A DNA stretch of 64,000 bases, from assembly GCF_014698995.1 (NCBI RefSeq), contig NZ_JACWZZ010000001.1, positions 372,001-436,000 on the forward strand, given 5' to 3'. Positions 28,400 to 36,523 of the stretch are shown piece after piece (the stretch's first letter is position 1; each line of letters begins with the position of its first letter). Below the pieces are notes generated by a model. It did no database searches. It worked only from the letters and a program-made list of their open reading frames with translations, and was not told the DNA's origin. Origin of the DNA: Hymenobacter duratus. GTDB lineage: Bacteria > Bacteroidota > Bacteroidia > Cytophagales > Hymenobacteraceae. A program made the position numbers and the translations under genes.

Positions 28400-28657
28400 G
28401 CCGTAATCTGCCGCTTTTAGTAGCGCCGACTGTTGCCCGGCACCGAAAAAAGCCGGCTATCCGAAAGCTGGTCACCAGCTATACGGTTCTGGACATACGT
28501 TTTGATGCCGGGCTATAGTTCAGTCTGCGCCGTGTAGCCGGCTTAGCTGAAGAAGGGAGGTTTTCAAGCTATATTTATTGTACTATTCTTTTTAATAATT
28601 GTCTTATTGCGCTTAAAATTAAGTATATTGCTCCTTCTGCAATTCAGCACCGACCCT
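28400..28657. other. Spacer between mgtE and the redoxin gene
   Basis: Contains an A/T-rich block at about 28560-28630, likely the redoxin promoter region. I saw no gene and no recognisable Mg2+ riboswitch. Confidence 0.4.
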
Positions 28658-29281
28658 ATGGCTCCTGACGTAATGCCTGGCACCACGCTGCCCGACTTTG
28701 AACTGCCGGACCACACCGGTGTCATGCGCCGCCTTTCGCTGCTGCAGGGCTCCGACCCGATGATTGTGACCATGAACCGCGGCGTGTACTGCCCCAAAGA
28801 CCGGCAGCAGCTCCTGGAGCTGGCCCGCTTCTACCCGCAGGTGCAGGTTGGCTTCGCGCAACTTGTTACCATCACCACCGATTCGCTGATTCTCTCCAAC
28901 GACCTGCGCCTGGGCGTGGGCGCGCACTGGACCTTCCTGCACGATGAAAAGCGCATTGTGCAGCACCGCCTCGATATTCAGGAATATACCGACCCGCACA
29001 ACAACCCCATGATTCCGCACACCTTCGTGCTGGAGCCGGGCCTGAAAATCTACAAAATCTACAACGGCTACTGGTACTGGGGCCGCCCCAGCCTCGCCGA
29101 CCTGCACCACGACCTGCGCGACATCACCTGCCGCCTCCGCCCTGACTATAAGATTGATACGCCCGAAATGCAGCAGCAGTGGGAGAGTGGCAACCGGCGA
29201 GACTTCTTCCCCTACGGCCAGTCATGGCATCAGGTATTTGCCCGGATGGCCGGCGCTGTAGATCAGTATGGGAGGTCATAA
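28658..29281 (+). CDS. Redoxin / AhpC-TSA family protein
   Basis: A 207-residue thioredoxin-fold protein beginning at the ATG at 28658 (MAPDVMPGTTLPDFELPDHT). The peroxiredoxin-like start (PGTTLPDFELPDHTGV) and a single Cys in NRGVYCPKDRQQL fit a 1-Cys-type redoxin; the residue context differs from the PxxxTxxC of classic peroxiredoxins, so peroxidase activity is uncertain. A second part (MIPHTFVLEPGLKIYKIYNG) is typical of the fold, and a His-rich segment follows (LADLHHDLRD). It is divergent from mgtE across a 325-bp A/T-rich spacer. Confidence 0.85.
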   Translation: MAPDVMPGTTLPDFELPDHTGVMRRLSLLQGSDPMIVTMNRGVYCPKDRQQLLELARFYPQVQVGFAQLVTITTDSLILSNDLRLGVGAHWTFLHDEKRIVQHRLDIQEYTDPHNNPMIPHTFVLEPGLKIYKIYNGYWYWGRPSLADLHHDLRDITCRLRPDYKIDTPEMQQQWESGNRRDFFPYGQSWHQVFARMAGAVDQYGRS

Positions 29282-29379
29282 TACATAGGCTGTAGTAGCT
29301 TGAGTTGCGCTATTGCGAAGCAGGACAGCATCAATTCTGAGTGCTGCACGTACATTTGGGCCGTTCCTCCGCGCTTTCT

Positions 29380-30198
29380 ATGCCTCACCAGACGCCTGCC
29401 GACCTGCCGCTCGGAACCCTCGTTGCCCTCGGTGGCGGCGACGACGATGCCATGCTGGCGCTCCTTTGCGACTTGCTGCCGTCATCGGATACTGCCGTTG
29501 AAGTTATTACGGTGGCCTCCCGCGACGATATTCGGTCGGGGCGGGCCTACGAGCGGGCGTTGCGCGAGCTGGGCTGCTCGGGCGTGCGGCACCTGCGCAT
29601 CAGCGAGCAGCACTCCCCCGACGCGCACGATACGCTGCGCCGGCTGAGCCGGGCCGGACTGGTGTTTTTCAGCGGCGGCGACCAGGAGCGCATCACCGAT
29701 TTTCTGCACGGCTCCCAGTTCCTGCAGGTGTTGCGGGAGCGGTATCAGCACGATGCCACTTTTATAGTAGCCGGCACCAGCGCCGGGGCCGCCGTGCTGC
29801 CCGAGTACATGGTGATAGAAGGCCACGGCTGGCGGGCCCTGCGCAAAGGCGGCATGAAAACCAGCGCCGGCCTGGGCCTGCTGCCACAGGTCCTGATAGA
29901 CCAGCACTTCGTGGAGCGGGGGCGTTTCGGCCGGCTGGCACATGCCGTGCTGGCTCACCCCATGTGCCTGGGTATAGGCCTGGCCGAAGAAACCGGCATC
30001 ATTATCCGGGGCGGCACCGAGGCCGAAGTGTTTGGCGACGGAGTAGTGATGGTAGTGGACGGGCAGCAGCTCCAGGGCAACAACCTGGGCCGGGTGGGCC
30101 GCGGCGAGCCGGTGAGCGGGCAGGATTTTCGGGTGCATCTGCTGGTGGCCGGCCAGCGCCTGCAGCTACAAGACCGCCGCGTTGCGCCAACTGAATAA
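29380..30198 (+). CDS. Cyanophycinase-like peptidase (S51 family)
   Basis: A 272-residue serine peptidase of the S51/cyanophycinase fold, from the ATG at 29380 (MPHQTPADLPLGTLVALGGG). Motifs: GTLVALGGGDDDAML, VEVITVASRD, FFSGGDQERI, the nucleophile elbow VAGTSAGAAVLPEYM, and LIDQHFVERGRFGRL. Cyanophycinases release beta-Asp-Arg dipeptides from the storage polymer cyanophycin. No cyanophycin synthetase (CphA) is in this window, so the substrate could be imported or the gene could serve a related peptide. It stands alone. Confidence 0.9.
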   Translation: MPHQTPADLPLGTLVALGGGDDDAMLALLCDLLPSSDTAVEVITVASRDDIRSGRAYERALRELGCSGVRHLRISEQHSPDAHDTLRRLSRAGLVFFSGGDQERITDFLHGSQFLQVLRERYQHDATFIVAGTSAGAAVLPEYMVIEGHGWRALRKGGMKTSAGLGLLPQVLIDQHFVERGRFGRLAHAVLAHPMCLGIGLAEETGIIIRGGTEAEVFGDGVVMVVDGQQLQGNNLGRVGRGEPVSGQDFRVHLLVAGQRLQLQDRRVAPTE

Positions 30199-30292
30199 GC
30201 CCGGAAGTGAGGCATAACTCAGCATATTTGCACCTTCAGAATGGCAAGGCCTTTTTCTGCGCGAAAAGCAGGATATTTTAGCTCATGAAAAA

Positions 30293-30310
30293 TAGTCGGC
30301 AAGCCGACTA
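30293..30310 (+). promoter_or_regulatory. Palindrome upstream of the FadL-like gene
   Basis: TAGTCGGC-AA-GCCGACTA, a perfect 8-bp dyad with a 2-nt centre, 66 bp before the ATG at 30377. A TACATTTA site (30328-30335), a near -7 element, lies just downstream, so the dyad is placed like an operator. Confidence 0.4.
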
Positions 30311-30376
30311 ATAAAGCGTTTTTTCCATACATTTAGTCGCAAACAACCCGAATTCTCACCCCCTTTTCACTCTCTT

Positions 30377-31672
30377 ATGACTTTAAAATCTCTACTCCTC
30401 GTGAGTGGTGTGCTCCTCACGGGTACCGCCGCCTCGGCGGGCGGCTACCAGGTAACACTGGCCGGGCAGAAAAACAACGGCATGGGCGGCGTAGGTGTAG
30501 GGCTTTCCCTGGATCAGGCCGCTATGTTCTACAACCCGGGCGCTTTGGCTATGGTGAAGGACCGTGGTGTGCAGGTGGGCGTGAATGCTACCATGGCGCG
30601 CCAGGCTTTCCGCTCACAGTATGGCGGCCCTCAGCGCGAACTGAAAAGCAACATCGTGACGCCTTTCAACCTGTATGCAGGTTTCGGCTCCGAGGACCGC
30701 AAGTTTGCTGCTGGCATTGCCATCTACACGCCCTTTGGCAACAAGGTAGAATACGCCGATGGCTGGGAAGGCCGGTATTCGCTGACTGGAATCGACCTGA
30801 AGTCCATCTACGTGCAGCCCACCGTGAGCTACGCCGTTACGGATAAGCTGAGCGTGGGTGCAGGCATGGTAATTCTGGCCTACGGGGCCGTGAACCTGCA
30901 GAAAGATATTCCGGTGGAAGGTGCTGCCGGCGCGCAGCCCGCCCACGTGGAGCTGGACGGCAAAGCCACCACCAAAATCGGCTTCAACGCCGGTATCTAC
31001 TTCAAACCTACCGAGAAGCTCAGCATCGGGGCCAGCTACCGCTCCAAGATTGACGCCAAAGTGGAAGGCGGCGACGTGAAATTCACGAACGTGCCGGCTT
31101 CGCTGGGCTCCCGCTTCACGGCCACCGAGTTCGACGCCACGCTGCCTCTGCCGGCTACTACCAGCCTGGGTATCGGGTTTATGCCGAATGAGAACCTGAC
31201 GCTGGGTTTCGATGTGAATTACGTGGAGTGGAGCAAATACAAAATCCTGCAGTTCGACTTCCGCGGCAACAACGGTGCGGGCGGACTGGTGTCGCCTTCG
31301 GGCCAGGTAGGCGGCTCCAACATCAGCACCTCGCGCCGCGAGTATAAGGATGCCGTGACGCTGCGCCTCGGTGGCCAGTATCTGCTGACGAGCGGCCTGA
31401 CCGTGCGGGCCGGTGGTTCCTACGACTTCTCGCCGGTAGAAGATGGCTTCGTGACACCGGAAACGCCCGATGCCGACCGTATCGGCCTGACGCTGGGGGC
31501 TTCCTACAAGTTCGGCAGCTTCGGGGTAGACATCTCCGGTCAGTTCATTGATCTGAAGAAGCGCACCCAGACCGAAGCTGACCTGGTGGCCAACAACACC
31601 GCCGACCGGGTTGCGGGTACCTACAAAACCCGCGTTCTGATTCCGGGCATCGGCCTGAACTACACTTTCTAA
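30377..31672 (+). CDS. OmpP1/FadL/TodX-family outer-membrane channel
   Basis: A 431-residue 14-strand barrel for hydrophobic compounds. A signal peptide (LLLVSGVLLTGTAASA) is followed by the family hatch: GGYQVTLAGQKNNGMGGVGV, LDQAAMFYNPGALAM, then SIYVQPTVSYAVTDKLSVGA, YFKPTEKLSIGASYRSKI, PATTSLGIGFMPNENLTLGF and the last strand VLIPGIGLNYTF ending in Phe. It should import fatty acids or aromatic hydrocarbons. The SGNH lipoprotein gene starts 20 bp downstream, a recurring pair in Bacteroidota. A dyad upstream suggests specific regulation. Confidence 0.95.
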   Translation: MTLKSLLLVSGVLLTGTAASAGGYQVTLAGQKNNGMGGVGVGLSLDQAAMFYNPGALAMVKDRGVQVGVNATMARQAFRSQYGGPQRELKSNIVTPFNLYAGFGSEDRKFAAGIAIYTPFGNKVEYADGWEGRYSLTGIDLKSIYVQPTVSYAVTDKLSVGAGMVILAYGAVNLQKDIPVEGAAGAQPAHVELDGKATTKIGFNAGIYFKPTEKLSIGASYRSKIDAKVEGGDVKFTNVPASLGSRFTATEFDATLPLPATTSLGIGFMPNENLTLGFDVNYVEWSKYKILQFDFRGNNGAGGLVSPSGQVGGSNISTSRREYKDAVTLRLGGQYLLTSGLTVRAGGSYDFSPVEDGFVTPETPDADRIGLTLGASYKFGSFGVDISGQFIDLKKRTQTEADLVANNTADRVAGTYKTRVLIPGIGLNYTF

Positions 31673-31691
31673 GCTCTTCCTGACAACTCCC

Positions 31692-32999
31692 ATGTATACT
31701 CTGTTGAAACGTACTGCGCCGGTTCTGGCGCTGCTCGGTCTGGGACTGGCTGGCTGCCAGCCGGAGCTGGAGGCTCCCGGCGCCGACAAAGGCTCTGCTG
31801 ACTTCTCGCGCTACATTGCCGTCGGCAACTCCCTCACGGCCGGCTTCGGCGACAATGGCCTCTACCTCGAAGGTCAGCTGGCTTCGTATCCTAACCTGCT
31901 GGCAGAGCAGTTCAAAACGGTTGGTGGTGGTGACTTCGCCCAGCCGCTGTTCAATCAGCCGAATCAGGAAAATGGCTCCGGCTACCTGCGTCTGACAGGC
32001 TTCACGGCAACCGGTAACCCCATCACGGCTGCTGTGGCAAACAACCTGGCCGTGCGTGCCACTACGCCACAGGCACTGTATACCCGCTACGATGCGCCCG
32101 TAAACAACCTTGGCGTACCGGGTATCAAGCTTTCTGATATCCATACTGCGGGCTATGGCAGTGTGGCCGGTAATCCTTACTTCGAGCGGATTACGCCGGC
32201 GTCCAACCCGCTGCAGACCTACTTTCAGCGCGTGAAAGCGGAGGCGGCTACGGCTACCTTCTTCACCTGCTGGCTCGGCAACAACGATGTACTGGGCTAC
32301 GCTACCGCCGGTGGTGCCCTCGGACCCGCCGCCATCACCCGCACCGACACGTTCCAGCTGAAAGCCAACCGCATCATCAACGTGCTGACGGCAAACGGCG
32401 CGAAAGGCGTGGTAGCTACTATCCCGAACGTGACCAACGTGCCTTTCTTCACAACGGTGCGCGTAGCGGCTATCAAAGCCACATTCAAAGCCAGCAACCC
32501 GGCGCTGAGCCTCTACATCCAGACCAGCAGCGGTGTGCGCGAAGCTACCGACGCCGACCTGCTGACACTTACTTCTTCGGCTGCAATAGGCACTACTACT
32601 CCTGGTAACCCGTTCCCCGTAGGAGCAGGTCTCTCGGCCACTTCGGCTAATCCGCTGCCCAGCCAGTTCGTGCTGGACGCTGCGGAGCAGACGCTGGTGC
32701 GCGATGCTACCACGGCCTACAACACGGCCCTTACGGCCAAGGCTACTGAGAAAGGGCTGGCTGTGTTCGATGCCAACGCTTTCTTCTCCCGTATTGCCGC
32801 TACTGGTATCGTATCGGATGCGGTGAACAACACGGCCGCTTTCATCTCCGGCAACCTGTTCTCGCTGGATGGTGTGCACCCTACGCCGCGCGGCTACGCG
32901 GTTATTGCCAACGAAATGATCAGCGCTATCAACGCCAAGTATGGCTCCAGCCTGGCGCAGGTCAATCCCAACAACTACCGCGGCGTGCGTTTCCCGTAA
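31692..32999 (+). CDS. SGNH/GDSL hydrolase lipoprotein
   Basis: A 435-residue lipoprotein (lipobox LGLAGC) with an SGNH esterase fold: block I YIAVGNSLTAG (GNSL replaces GDSL, Ser kept), block III WLGNNDVLGYA and block V DGVHPTPRGYAVIANEM with the catalytic His. It is probably anchored at the outer membrane next to the FadL-like channel and may release fatty acids from esters for uptake. The two genes are 19 bp apart and end at a strong terminator. Confidence 0.92.
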   Translation: MYTLLKRTAPVLALLGLGLAGCQPELEAPGADKGSADFSRYIAVGNSLTAGFGDNGLYLEGQLASYPNLLAEQFKTVGGGDFAQPLFNQPNQENGSGYLRLTGFTATGNPITAAVANNLAVRATTPQALYTRYDAPVNNLGVPGIKLSDIHTAGYGSVAGNPYFERITPASNPLQTYFQRVKAEAATATFFTCWLGNNDVLGYATAGGALGPAAITRTDTFQLKANRIINVLTANGAKGVVATIPNVTNVPFFTTVRVAAIKATFKASNPALSLYIQTSSGVREATDADLLTLTSSAAIGTTTPGNPFPVGAGLSATSANPLPSQFVLDAAEQTLVRDATTAYNTALTAKATEKGLAVFDANAFFSRIAATGIVSDAVNNTAAFISGNLFSLDGVHPTPRGYAVIANEMISAINAKYGSSLAQVNPNNYRGVRFP

Positions 33000-33018
33000 G
33001 TTCTATGTAGTCTGTATG

Positions 33019-33062
33019 ACAGAAAAAGCCCGTTCCTGATGTTCAGGAGCGGGCTTTTTCTG
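33019..33062. terminator. Bidirectional terminator
   Basis: Hairpin with ACAGAAAAAGCCCG / CGGGCTTTTTCTGT arms and a CCTGA/TCAGG top (one mismatch), lying between the SGNH gene and the convergent YpdA gene. T-runs are present on both strands. Confidence 0.9.
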
Positions 33063-33074
33063 TTGAGTAGTCGG

Positions 33075-34103
33075 CTATTTTTGGCTGGGCATCAGCTGCA
33101 CCGGCTGCAGTACTTCCGGTAGGGCGGGCGCGGCTTCGCCGGCGAGGCGGGCGGCAATGAGTTGGGCATGGTAACGGCCATTTTCGATGAACCAGCGGCT
33201 GGTGTTGAGGCCGCCGCACACGGTGCCAGCCAGGTAGAGGCCGGGGCGGTTGGTTTCCAGCGTGTCGGCGTTGTGGGTGGGCGTCTGGGCGGCGTCGGCT
33301 TCGCAGGTGATGCCCAGGGTGGCCAGAAACGAAAAGTCGGGGTGGTAGCCGGTGAGGGCGTACACGTGCTGGGCCGGCAACGTGCGCGGGCCGTCGGGCG
33401 TGTTCATCTCCACGGTAGTAGCGCTGATACGGGCCACGGTGCTGTTGAACAGGCAGCCAATGCGGCCTTCCTTGATGCGGTTTACCAGGTCGGGCCGGAT
33501 CCAGTACTTCACCGACTCGCTGATTTCGGAGCCTCGCACCACCAGCGTGGGGCGGGCACCGGCGCGCAGCAGCTGCAGGGCGGCTTTGGCCGAGGAGTTT
33601 TTGGCCCCGATAATTACCACGTCCTGGTCGGCGTGGGCATAGGGCTCCTTGTAGTAGTGCGTCACGTGGGGTAGGTCTTCGCCGGGCACACGCAGCAGGT
33701 TGGGCACGTCGTAGAAGCCGGTGGCGACGATGACAAAGCGGGCTCCAATACGGCCCTTTTCGGTCACGACTGCAAAGCGGCCCTGCTCGCCTTCGAGACC
33801 GGTTACCCGCTCGTAGAGGCGTAGCGTGAGTTTTTCAGTCTGGGCCACGCGGCGGTAATAGTCGAGGGCGTCTTCGCGCAGGGGCTTGTAGTGCAGCGTC
33901 GTCATGGGGTATCCCCCGATTTCCAGCAGCTCGGGCGTGGAGAAAAACTCCATGTTGGTAGGGTAGCCAATGATGGAATTCACCAGCGCGCCTTTATCCA
34001 CCACGCACACCGAAAGGCCGCGCCGCTGCACTTCCAGCCCGCAGGCCAGTCCTACGGGGCCGGCCCCAATTACCACTACATCAAAAAAAGAATCCGTCGT
34101 CAT
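33075..34103 (-). CDS. ypdA: YpdA-family FAD/NAD(P) oxidoreductase (putative bacillithiol disulfide reductase)
   Basis: A 342-residue flavoprotein with the N-terminal FAD motif VVVIGAGPVGLACGLEVQRR, followed by VNSIIGYPTNMEFFSTPELL, which is highly characteristic of YpdA, the NADPH site VVIIGAKNSSAKAALQLLRA and a C-terminal GLYLAGTVCGG. The Cys in TVCGG corresponds to the conserved YpdA cysteine. YpdA regenerates bacillithiol from its disulfide. The start is the ATG at 34103 (MTTDSFFDVVVIG). It follows a DoxX gene by 52 bp. Bacillithiol biosynthesis genes (bshA-C) are not in this window. Confidence 0.9.
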   Translation of the reverse strand: MTTDSFFDVVVIGAGPVGLACGLEVQRRGLSVCVVDKGALVNSIIGYPTNMEFFSTPELLEIGGYPMTTLHYKPLREDALDYYRRVAQTEKLTLRLYERVTGLEGEQGRFAVVTEKGRIGARFVIVATGFYDVPNLLRVPGEDLPHVTHYYKEPYAHADQDVVIIGAKNSSAKAALQLLRAGARPTLVVRGSEISESVKYWIRPDLVNRIKEGRIGCLFNSTVARISATTVEMNTPDGPRTLPAQHVYALTGYHPDFSFLATLGITCEADAAQTPTHNADTLETNRPGLYLAGTVCGGLNTSRWFIENGRYHAQLIAARLAGEAAPALPEVLQPVQLMPSQK

Positions 34104-34155
34104 ATAATGTACTACCAACTCAGCGGGCCGAGAGTTTGCAACTAGCCGGCGCGGC

Positions 34156-34596
34156 TTAGGAACGGCGGTGGTCTTTTTTCTTACGCAGTAGCGCGTCAAG
34201 CGCGCCCGTCGACCACAAGGTCCAGCCCATCAGCACCGGCTGGAAAAACAGCCGGGCCAGCCGCTTTTCATCGGTATCGAGGCCGAAAGCGGAAATATAA
34301 TGTGTGTACTGGTGAACATTGCCAGGAAAAACAGCCGCGTAAAAAGCGGCCAGCCCGACTCCCATCCGTACCCGGTTTTTGCCTTTCAAGGCCAGCAACG
34401 CTAAGCCCAGCCCGATTTCTACCACGCCAGAAGCCAGCACGGTGGTGTCTTTGTCCAAAGGCACAAAATTGGGGACCTGCGCCTGAAACTCTCGGCGGGC
34501 AAAGGTGAGGTGGCCGGTGCCGGCTACTACCATAAACGTGGCCAGTACGCCTCGGGCTACATTCTGTAGTGTGGTAGTATGGGTGTTCGGTGCCAT
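34156..34596 (-). CDS. DoxX-family membrane protein
   Basis: A 146-residue four-helix protein: RGVLATFMVVAGTGHLTFAR (helix 1 with the DoxX-type GxxHF-like turn), VLASGVVEIGLGLALLAL, VRMGVGLAAFYAAVFPGNV and FFQPVLMGWTLW. The FPGNVHQYTHY segment is typical of the DoxX/YphA-like branch. Members act in oxidative stress or as quinone-linked components; here the pairing with the YpdA reductase gene suggests a redox context. A TACTTTGG site lies about 50 bp upstream on the minus strand (34645-34652). Confidence 0.85.
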   Translation of the reverse strand: MAPNTHTTTLQNVARGVLATFMVVAGTGHLTFARREFQAQVPNFVPLDKDTTVLASGVVEIGLGLALLALKGKNRVRMGVGLAAFYAAVFPGNVHQYTHYISAFGLDTDEKRLARLFFQPVLMGWTLWSTGALDALLRKKKDHRRS

Positions 34597-34754
34597 AGCT
34601 TTCGGATAAATTGGTCGAAAGCTTAGCTATACGGCTAGCAGGGGCCAAAGTACACGCGGCTCAGAGAAAGCAGCAGGAAGTGGCAAACACAGTAGGTAGA
34701 TAAGTGAGATAGGACTTATTAGCTTATTTTAAGCCTTCAAAACGCGTTACTCTT

Positions 34755-35258
34755 ATGCCCTCTATGAAAGCAATAGTGCTTTTTTCTATGCTAACAACTT
34801 GTTTGGCAAGTAGCTGTAAAAAAGAAACGGTTGAGCCAGACAAAACCCAGATGCTGGTGGCACATGGCTGGCGCACTACGGCCCACACAAATACCGTGAC
34901 ACAAGATGATGTTCCGTTGGTGAAGAACAGCTACGCCCAATATGATGCGTGTTATCGTGACAACACCATGACGTTCCAGAATGACAACCAGGCCATGTGC
35001 AATACAGGCAGCCTGCACTGCATACCGGGTGAGCCTGCCACCTTCAGTGGCCACTGGTATCTGACAAAAGACGAGAGCAAGCTGATTTCGGATAACCTGT
35101 TTCCAATGATGGGGCTAGGGTTCTTAAGCACCGGGCTGGAGGAGTTTGAGCTAGTGGAGCTGAGTAAGACTGCCCTGAAGCTGAAGACAAGCCGGTTCTA
35201 CTACCAGGGAAACGTTAAGGTGACCATTACGGACGAATACACACTAAGCGCGCTGTAA
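34755..35258 (+). CDS. Small lipoprotein, lipocalin-like (tandem copy 1)
   Basis: A 167-residue lipoprotein (MKAIVLFSMLTTCLASSCKK; a second ATG at 34764 is equally good). Architecture: an N-terminal helix TQMLVAHGWRTT, a Cys-bearing middle (CYRDNTMTF ... MCNTGSLHCIPGEPA), the strand FSGHWYLTKDESKLISDNL and a last hairpin (FELVELSKTALKLKTSRFYY ... TDEYTLSAL). It shares layout with the two following genes and resembles Bacteroidota lipocalin-like lipoproteins; I cannot name a ligand. The region is more A/T-rich than its neighbours. Confidence 0.8.
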   Translation: MPSMKAIVLFSMLTTCLASSCKKETVEPDKTQMLVAHGWRTTAHTNTVTQDDVPLVKNSYAQYDACYRDNTMTFQNDNQAMCNTGSLHCIPGEPATFSGHWYLTKDESKLISDNLFPMMGLGFLSTGLEEFELVELSKTALKLKTSRFYYQGNVKVTITDEYTLSAL

Positions 35259-35292
35259 GTCATTCTTCCCGAACCCTTATCACTTGAATTTT

Positions 35293-35754
35293 ATGATTCG
35301 CAACGGTATACTTATGCTGTCCGCACTCAGCGTGCTAAGCGCCTGCAAGAAGGAGGAACGTACGAAGGAAGAGCTGCTGCAAGCTACGCACTGGAAAAGG
35401 ACCGCCGACCAGCGGGTTGATGTTAGCAGCGGGGGCACGCCGGTAGTGACCAACAGTACCGTCAACTGCACTACCGGAGACTGTAGCTGCGACGATTACG
35501 TTGTCTTTATGCCCGATAGTAAGCTGGAAAAAAACCAAGGAGCAATAGTGTGCCCCAATCAGCCGGCCCCGCAAAACGGCAAATGGTATATAGATCAGAA
35601 AGACCAAACTCTCATTGCGTCGGAACTGACCGGGTATAGTGGCTACTGGGCGTTTGCCATTGAGGAGCTTTCTACAAGCAAGCTCGTAGTGAGCCATCAA
35701 ATTGTAAACGGGTCAACCGTCAGCACCTTCCGCACCACGTTCAGCGCGCAGTAA
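35293..35754 (+). CDS. Small lipoprotein, lipocalin-like (tandem copy 2)
   Basis: A 153-residue lipoprotein from the ATG at 35293 (MIRNGILMLSALSVLSACKK). Same plan as its neighbours: helix ELLQATHWKRTA, a Cys-rich loop (NCTTGDCSCDDYVVFMPDS), NGKWYIDQKDQTLIASEL and a final FAIEELSTSKLVVSHQIV. It lies 34 bp after copy 1. The pattern 'W.. T ... Cys ... GxW.. ...L' is conserved, while the overall sequence has diverged strongly, which suggests an old duplication. Confidence 0.8.
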   Translation: MIRNGILMLSALSVLSACKKEERTKEELLQATHWKRTADQRVDVSSGGTPVVTNSTVNCTTGDCSCDDYVVFMPDSKLEKNQGAIVCPNQPAPQNGKWYIDQKDQTLIASELTGYSGYWAFAIEELSTSKLVVSHQIVNGSTVSTFRTTFSAQ

Positions 35755-35952
35755 TCCCAACATATTTCGAGTGGGATTAAGCGAAGATGCCCTAGGTGGG
35801 TACAGCACGCCCGCTCCCGACGCTGTGCTGTTGCAATAGACCAGTACAGATTGACGGGTTGCGCCAAGCAATTAGTACGGCTTGGTGCAACGCTTGGCTA
35901 CTCTTCTCAGTCATGGGGAAACAGGTCATTTTTCACCTATTTCTCCCATCAT

Positions 35953-36447
35953 ATGCTACTCAATAAAATCAGCGTTCGGCTCGCATTGCTAATGGGCCTG
36001 AGTGCCTGCTCCGAAAAGGAAACCGTACTTAGCCAACGCGAAACGTGGCTTTCAACGGGGGGCTGGCAGATGACCAACTACACATATCACACCCGCGCGG
36101 CGGCTGGCGGAACCCCCATACAATTTGAGTTTATAACCGGACGGGCATGCGAAGCAGATGATCTGTACCGATTCGAGGCGACCAACAAGCTGCAGTGGGA
36201 TAAAAACGGCACCTTGTGCCCCACCTCCCAGCCTCCTCTGACAGAGTGGGGAACCTGGCAACTCTTGAACAGTGATACCAAGCTAGCTATTGACCACCAG
36301 GGAACCGTTCAATTTCCTTATACCGGATCAGTTACTGGCCCCTTGGATATCGTGGAGCTTACTTCCGAAACCATGGTGCTAAGAACAACCGACATCCAGG
36401 CCGGGGATTCGGTAGTAGCCTATACCTACCGGTTTATTAAGCCGTAA
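35953..36447 (+). CDS. Small lipoprotein, lipocalin-like (tandem copy 3)
   Basis: A 164-residue lipoprotein from the ATG at 35953 (MLLNKISVRLALLMGLSACS); the frame upstream to 35851 lacks coding character. Shared elements: ETWLSTGGWQMTNYTYHTR, FEFITGRACEADDLYRFEAT, EWGTWQLLNSDTKLAIDHQG, LDIVELTSETMVLRTTDI and a terminal TYRFIKP. It is separated from copy 2 by 198 bp, so it may have its own promoter. A strong bidirectional terminator follows. Confidence 0.8.
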   Translation: MLLNKISVRLALLMGLSACSEKETVLSQRETWLSTGGWQMTNYTYHTRAAAGGTPIQFEFITGRACEADDLYRFEATNKLQWDKNGTLCPTSQPPLTEWGTWQLLNSDTKLAIDHQGTVQFPYTGSVTGPLDIVELTSETMVLRTTDIQAGDSVVAYTYRFIKP

Positions 36448-36458
36448 TTCCGAAGCAC

Positions 36459-36507
36459 ATAAAAACGCCGCCTCTGTACAGCAATAGTACAGAGGCGGCG
36501 TTTTTAT
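36459..36507. terminator. Bidirectional terminator
   Basis: Perfect 21-bp arms (36459-36479 and 36487-36507) around a 7-nt loop, with A-run and T-run at the stem ends. It separates the lipoprotein cluster from the convergent polA. Confidence 0.95.
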
Positions 36508-36523
36508 GATAATATAGGCCGCT

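Noticed and set aside
30614..32879. Two long antisense ORFs (391 and 444 residues) across the FadL-like and SGNH genes
   Set aside because: They overlap well-supported genes and each other, with no recognisable domains.
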